Origin: Lepeophtheirus salmonis
Lineage: Eukaryota > Arthropoda > Copepoda > Siphonostomatoida > Caligidae
Assembly (NCBI RefSeq): GCF_016086655.4
Contig: NC_052140.2
Location: 17,856,001-17,920,000, forward strand
Direction: 5' to 3'
DNA length: 64,000 nt
Within the stretch, counting starts at the first letter, position 1. The number at the start of each line of letters is the position of its first letter. A program made the position numbers and the translations under genes. Under the pieces are notes generated by a model, which did not search any database, was not told the origin of the DNA, and saw nothing but the letters and a program-made list of their open reading frames with translations. This document shows, in pieces, positions 63,766-64,000 of this stretch.

Positions 63766-64000
63766 TCTTCAGTATTTTTGAAACTTAATTCAAATTTTAA
63801 ATACCTAAAATACAATAATGCTTTAATATATTACAATAAGAAATATCTACACTGTGCATATCCAAATTTCTTTAAAATACGATGCTTAAAATTCAGGACT
63901 CATAAATTTTTATTATCTGGGAGAATAAATATGTACCATTCTTAACTTGCAAATAAATGGATGCATTAGGAATTAATTAACTTAATGTGTCCTCTTTAGT

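Larger units (their letters stand above)
53636..64000. repeat. Large direct segmental duplication, copy E
   Basis: Counterpart of 33612 to about 41560, running out of the window. Extra relative to copy C: 53950-55241 (contains a Tc1 relic), 55661-56199 and 60760-61404. A 46-bp phrase around 'gaagtatttcaatcctccaatta' sits at 61196-61241 here but at 38812-38857 in C, so the indel history is more complex than one insertion. 53874-54140 is open but has no recognisable domain. 55662-57219 and 60556-62939 hold no gene I can recognise. Confidence 0.9.

Noticed and set aside
1..64000. CRISPR array, operons or ribosome-binding sites
   Set aside because: No regularly spaced short repeats, and the split genes show the sequence is eukaryotic.

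Overview
This is AT-rich eukaryotic DNA, probably from an arthropod. Split genes with GT-AG introns, many decayed Tc1/mariner, piggyBac, THAP and LINE remnants, and a nuclear copy of mitochondrial COI that uses AGA/AGG where serine is expected all point to an invertebrate. The mix of astacin-ShK proteases and mariner-type elements fits a parasitic copepod such as a sea louse. That assignment is inference; no single sequence here proves it.

The only genes I can build completely are secreted zinc metalloproteases of the astacin family (M12A) with C-terminal ShK domains. Five copies can be assembled exon by exon, and a sixth is a fragment. Copies A (20320-21710, +) and B (28007-29414, +) look intact. 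They have 6 exons, one ShK domain and a three-cysteine half-ShK tail. Copies C (36027-38243, -), D (44401-46621, +) and E (57871-60086, -) have 7 exons and three ShK domains. Each of these three carries one different disabling lesion. Fragment F (52887-53430, +) lies just after the mitochondrial insertion.

Layout: 1-17.9 kb is a graveyard of mobile elements: a Ty3/Gypsy RT piece, a DNA transposon with long inverted repeats, a LINE, mariner pieces, a piggyBac half and an unidentified coding-like repeat in three copies. 17.9-29.4 kb is a tandem duplication carrying a THAP-like remnant plus astacin A or B; the second copy has about 2.46 kb extra. 29.9-33.6 kb holds an internally deleted mariner and simple repeats. 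33.6-42.1 kb and 53.6-64.0 kb are two direct copies of a large segment (astacins C and E plus mariners). Between them lies an inverted copy of the astacin part (D, about 44.1-47.26 kb), a second LINE, another mariner piece and the COI insertion.

A palindrome with arms beginning GAAATAGCC sits at the edges of the duplicated C/D/E unit. It is also the tail of a tRNA-like, SINE-like repeat, so fold-back or repeat-mediated rearrangement is a plausible cause of the inverted and direct copies. Working model: a secreted astacin-ShK family is expanding through segmental duplication, with copies turning over by loss and by exchange of the C-terminal domains.
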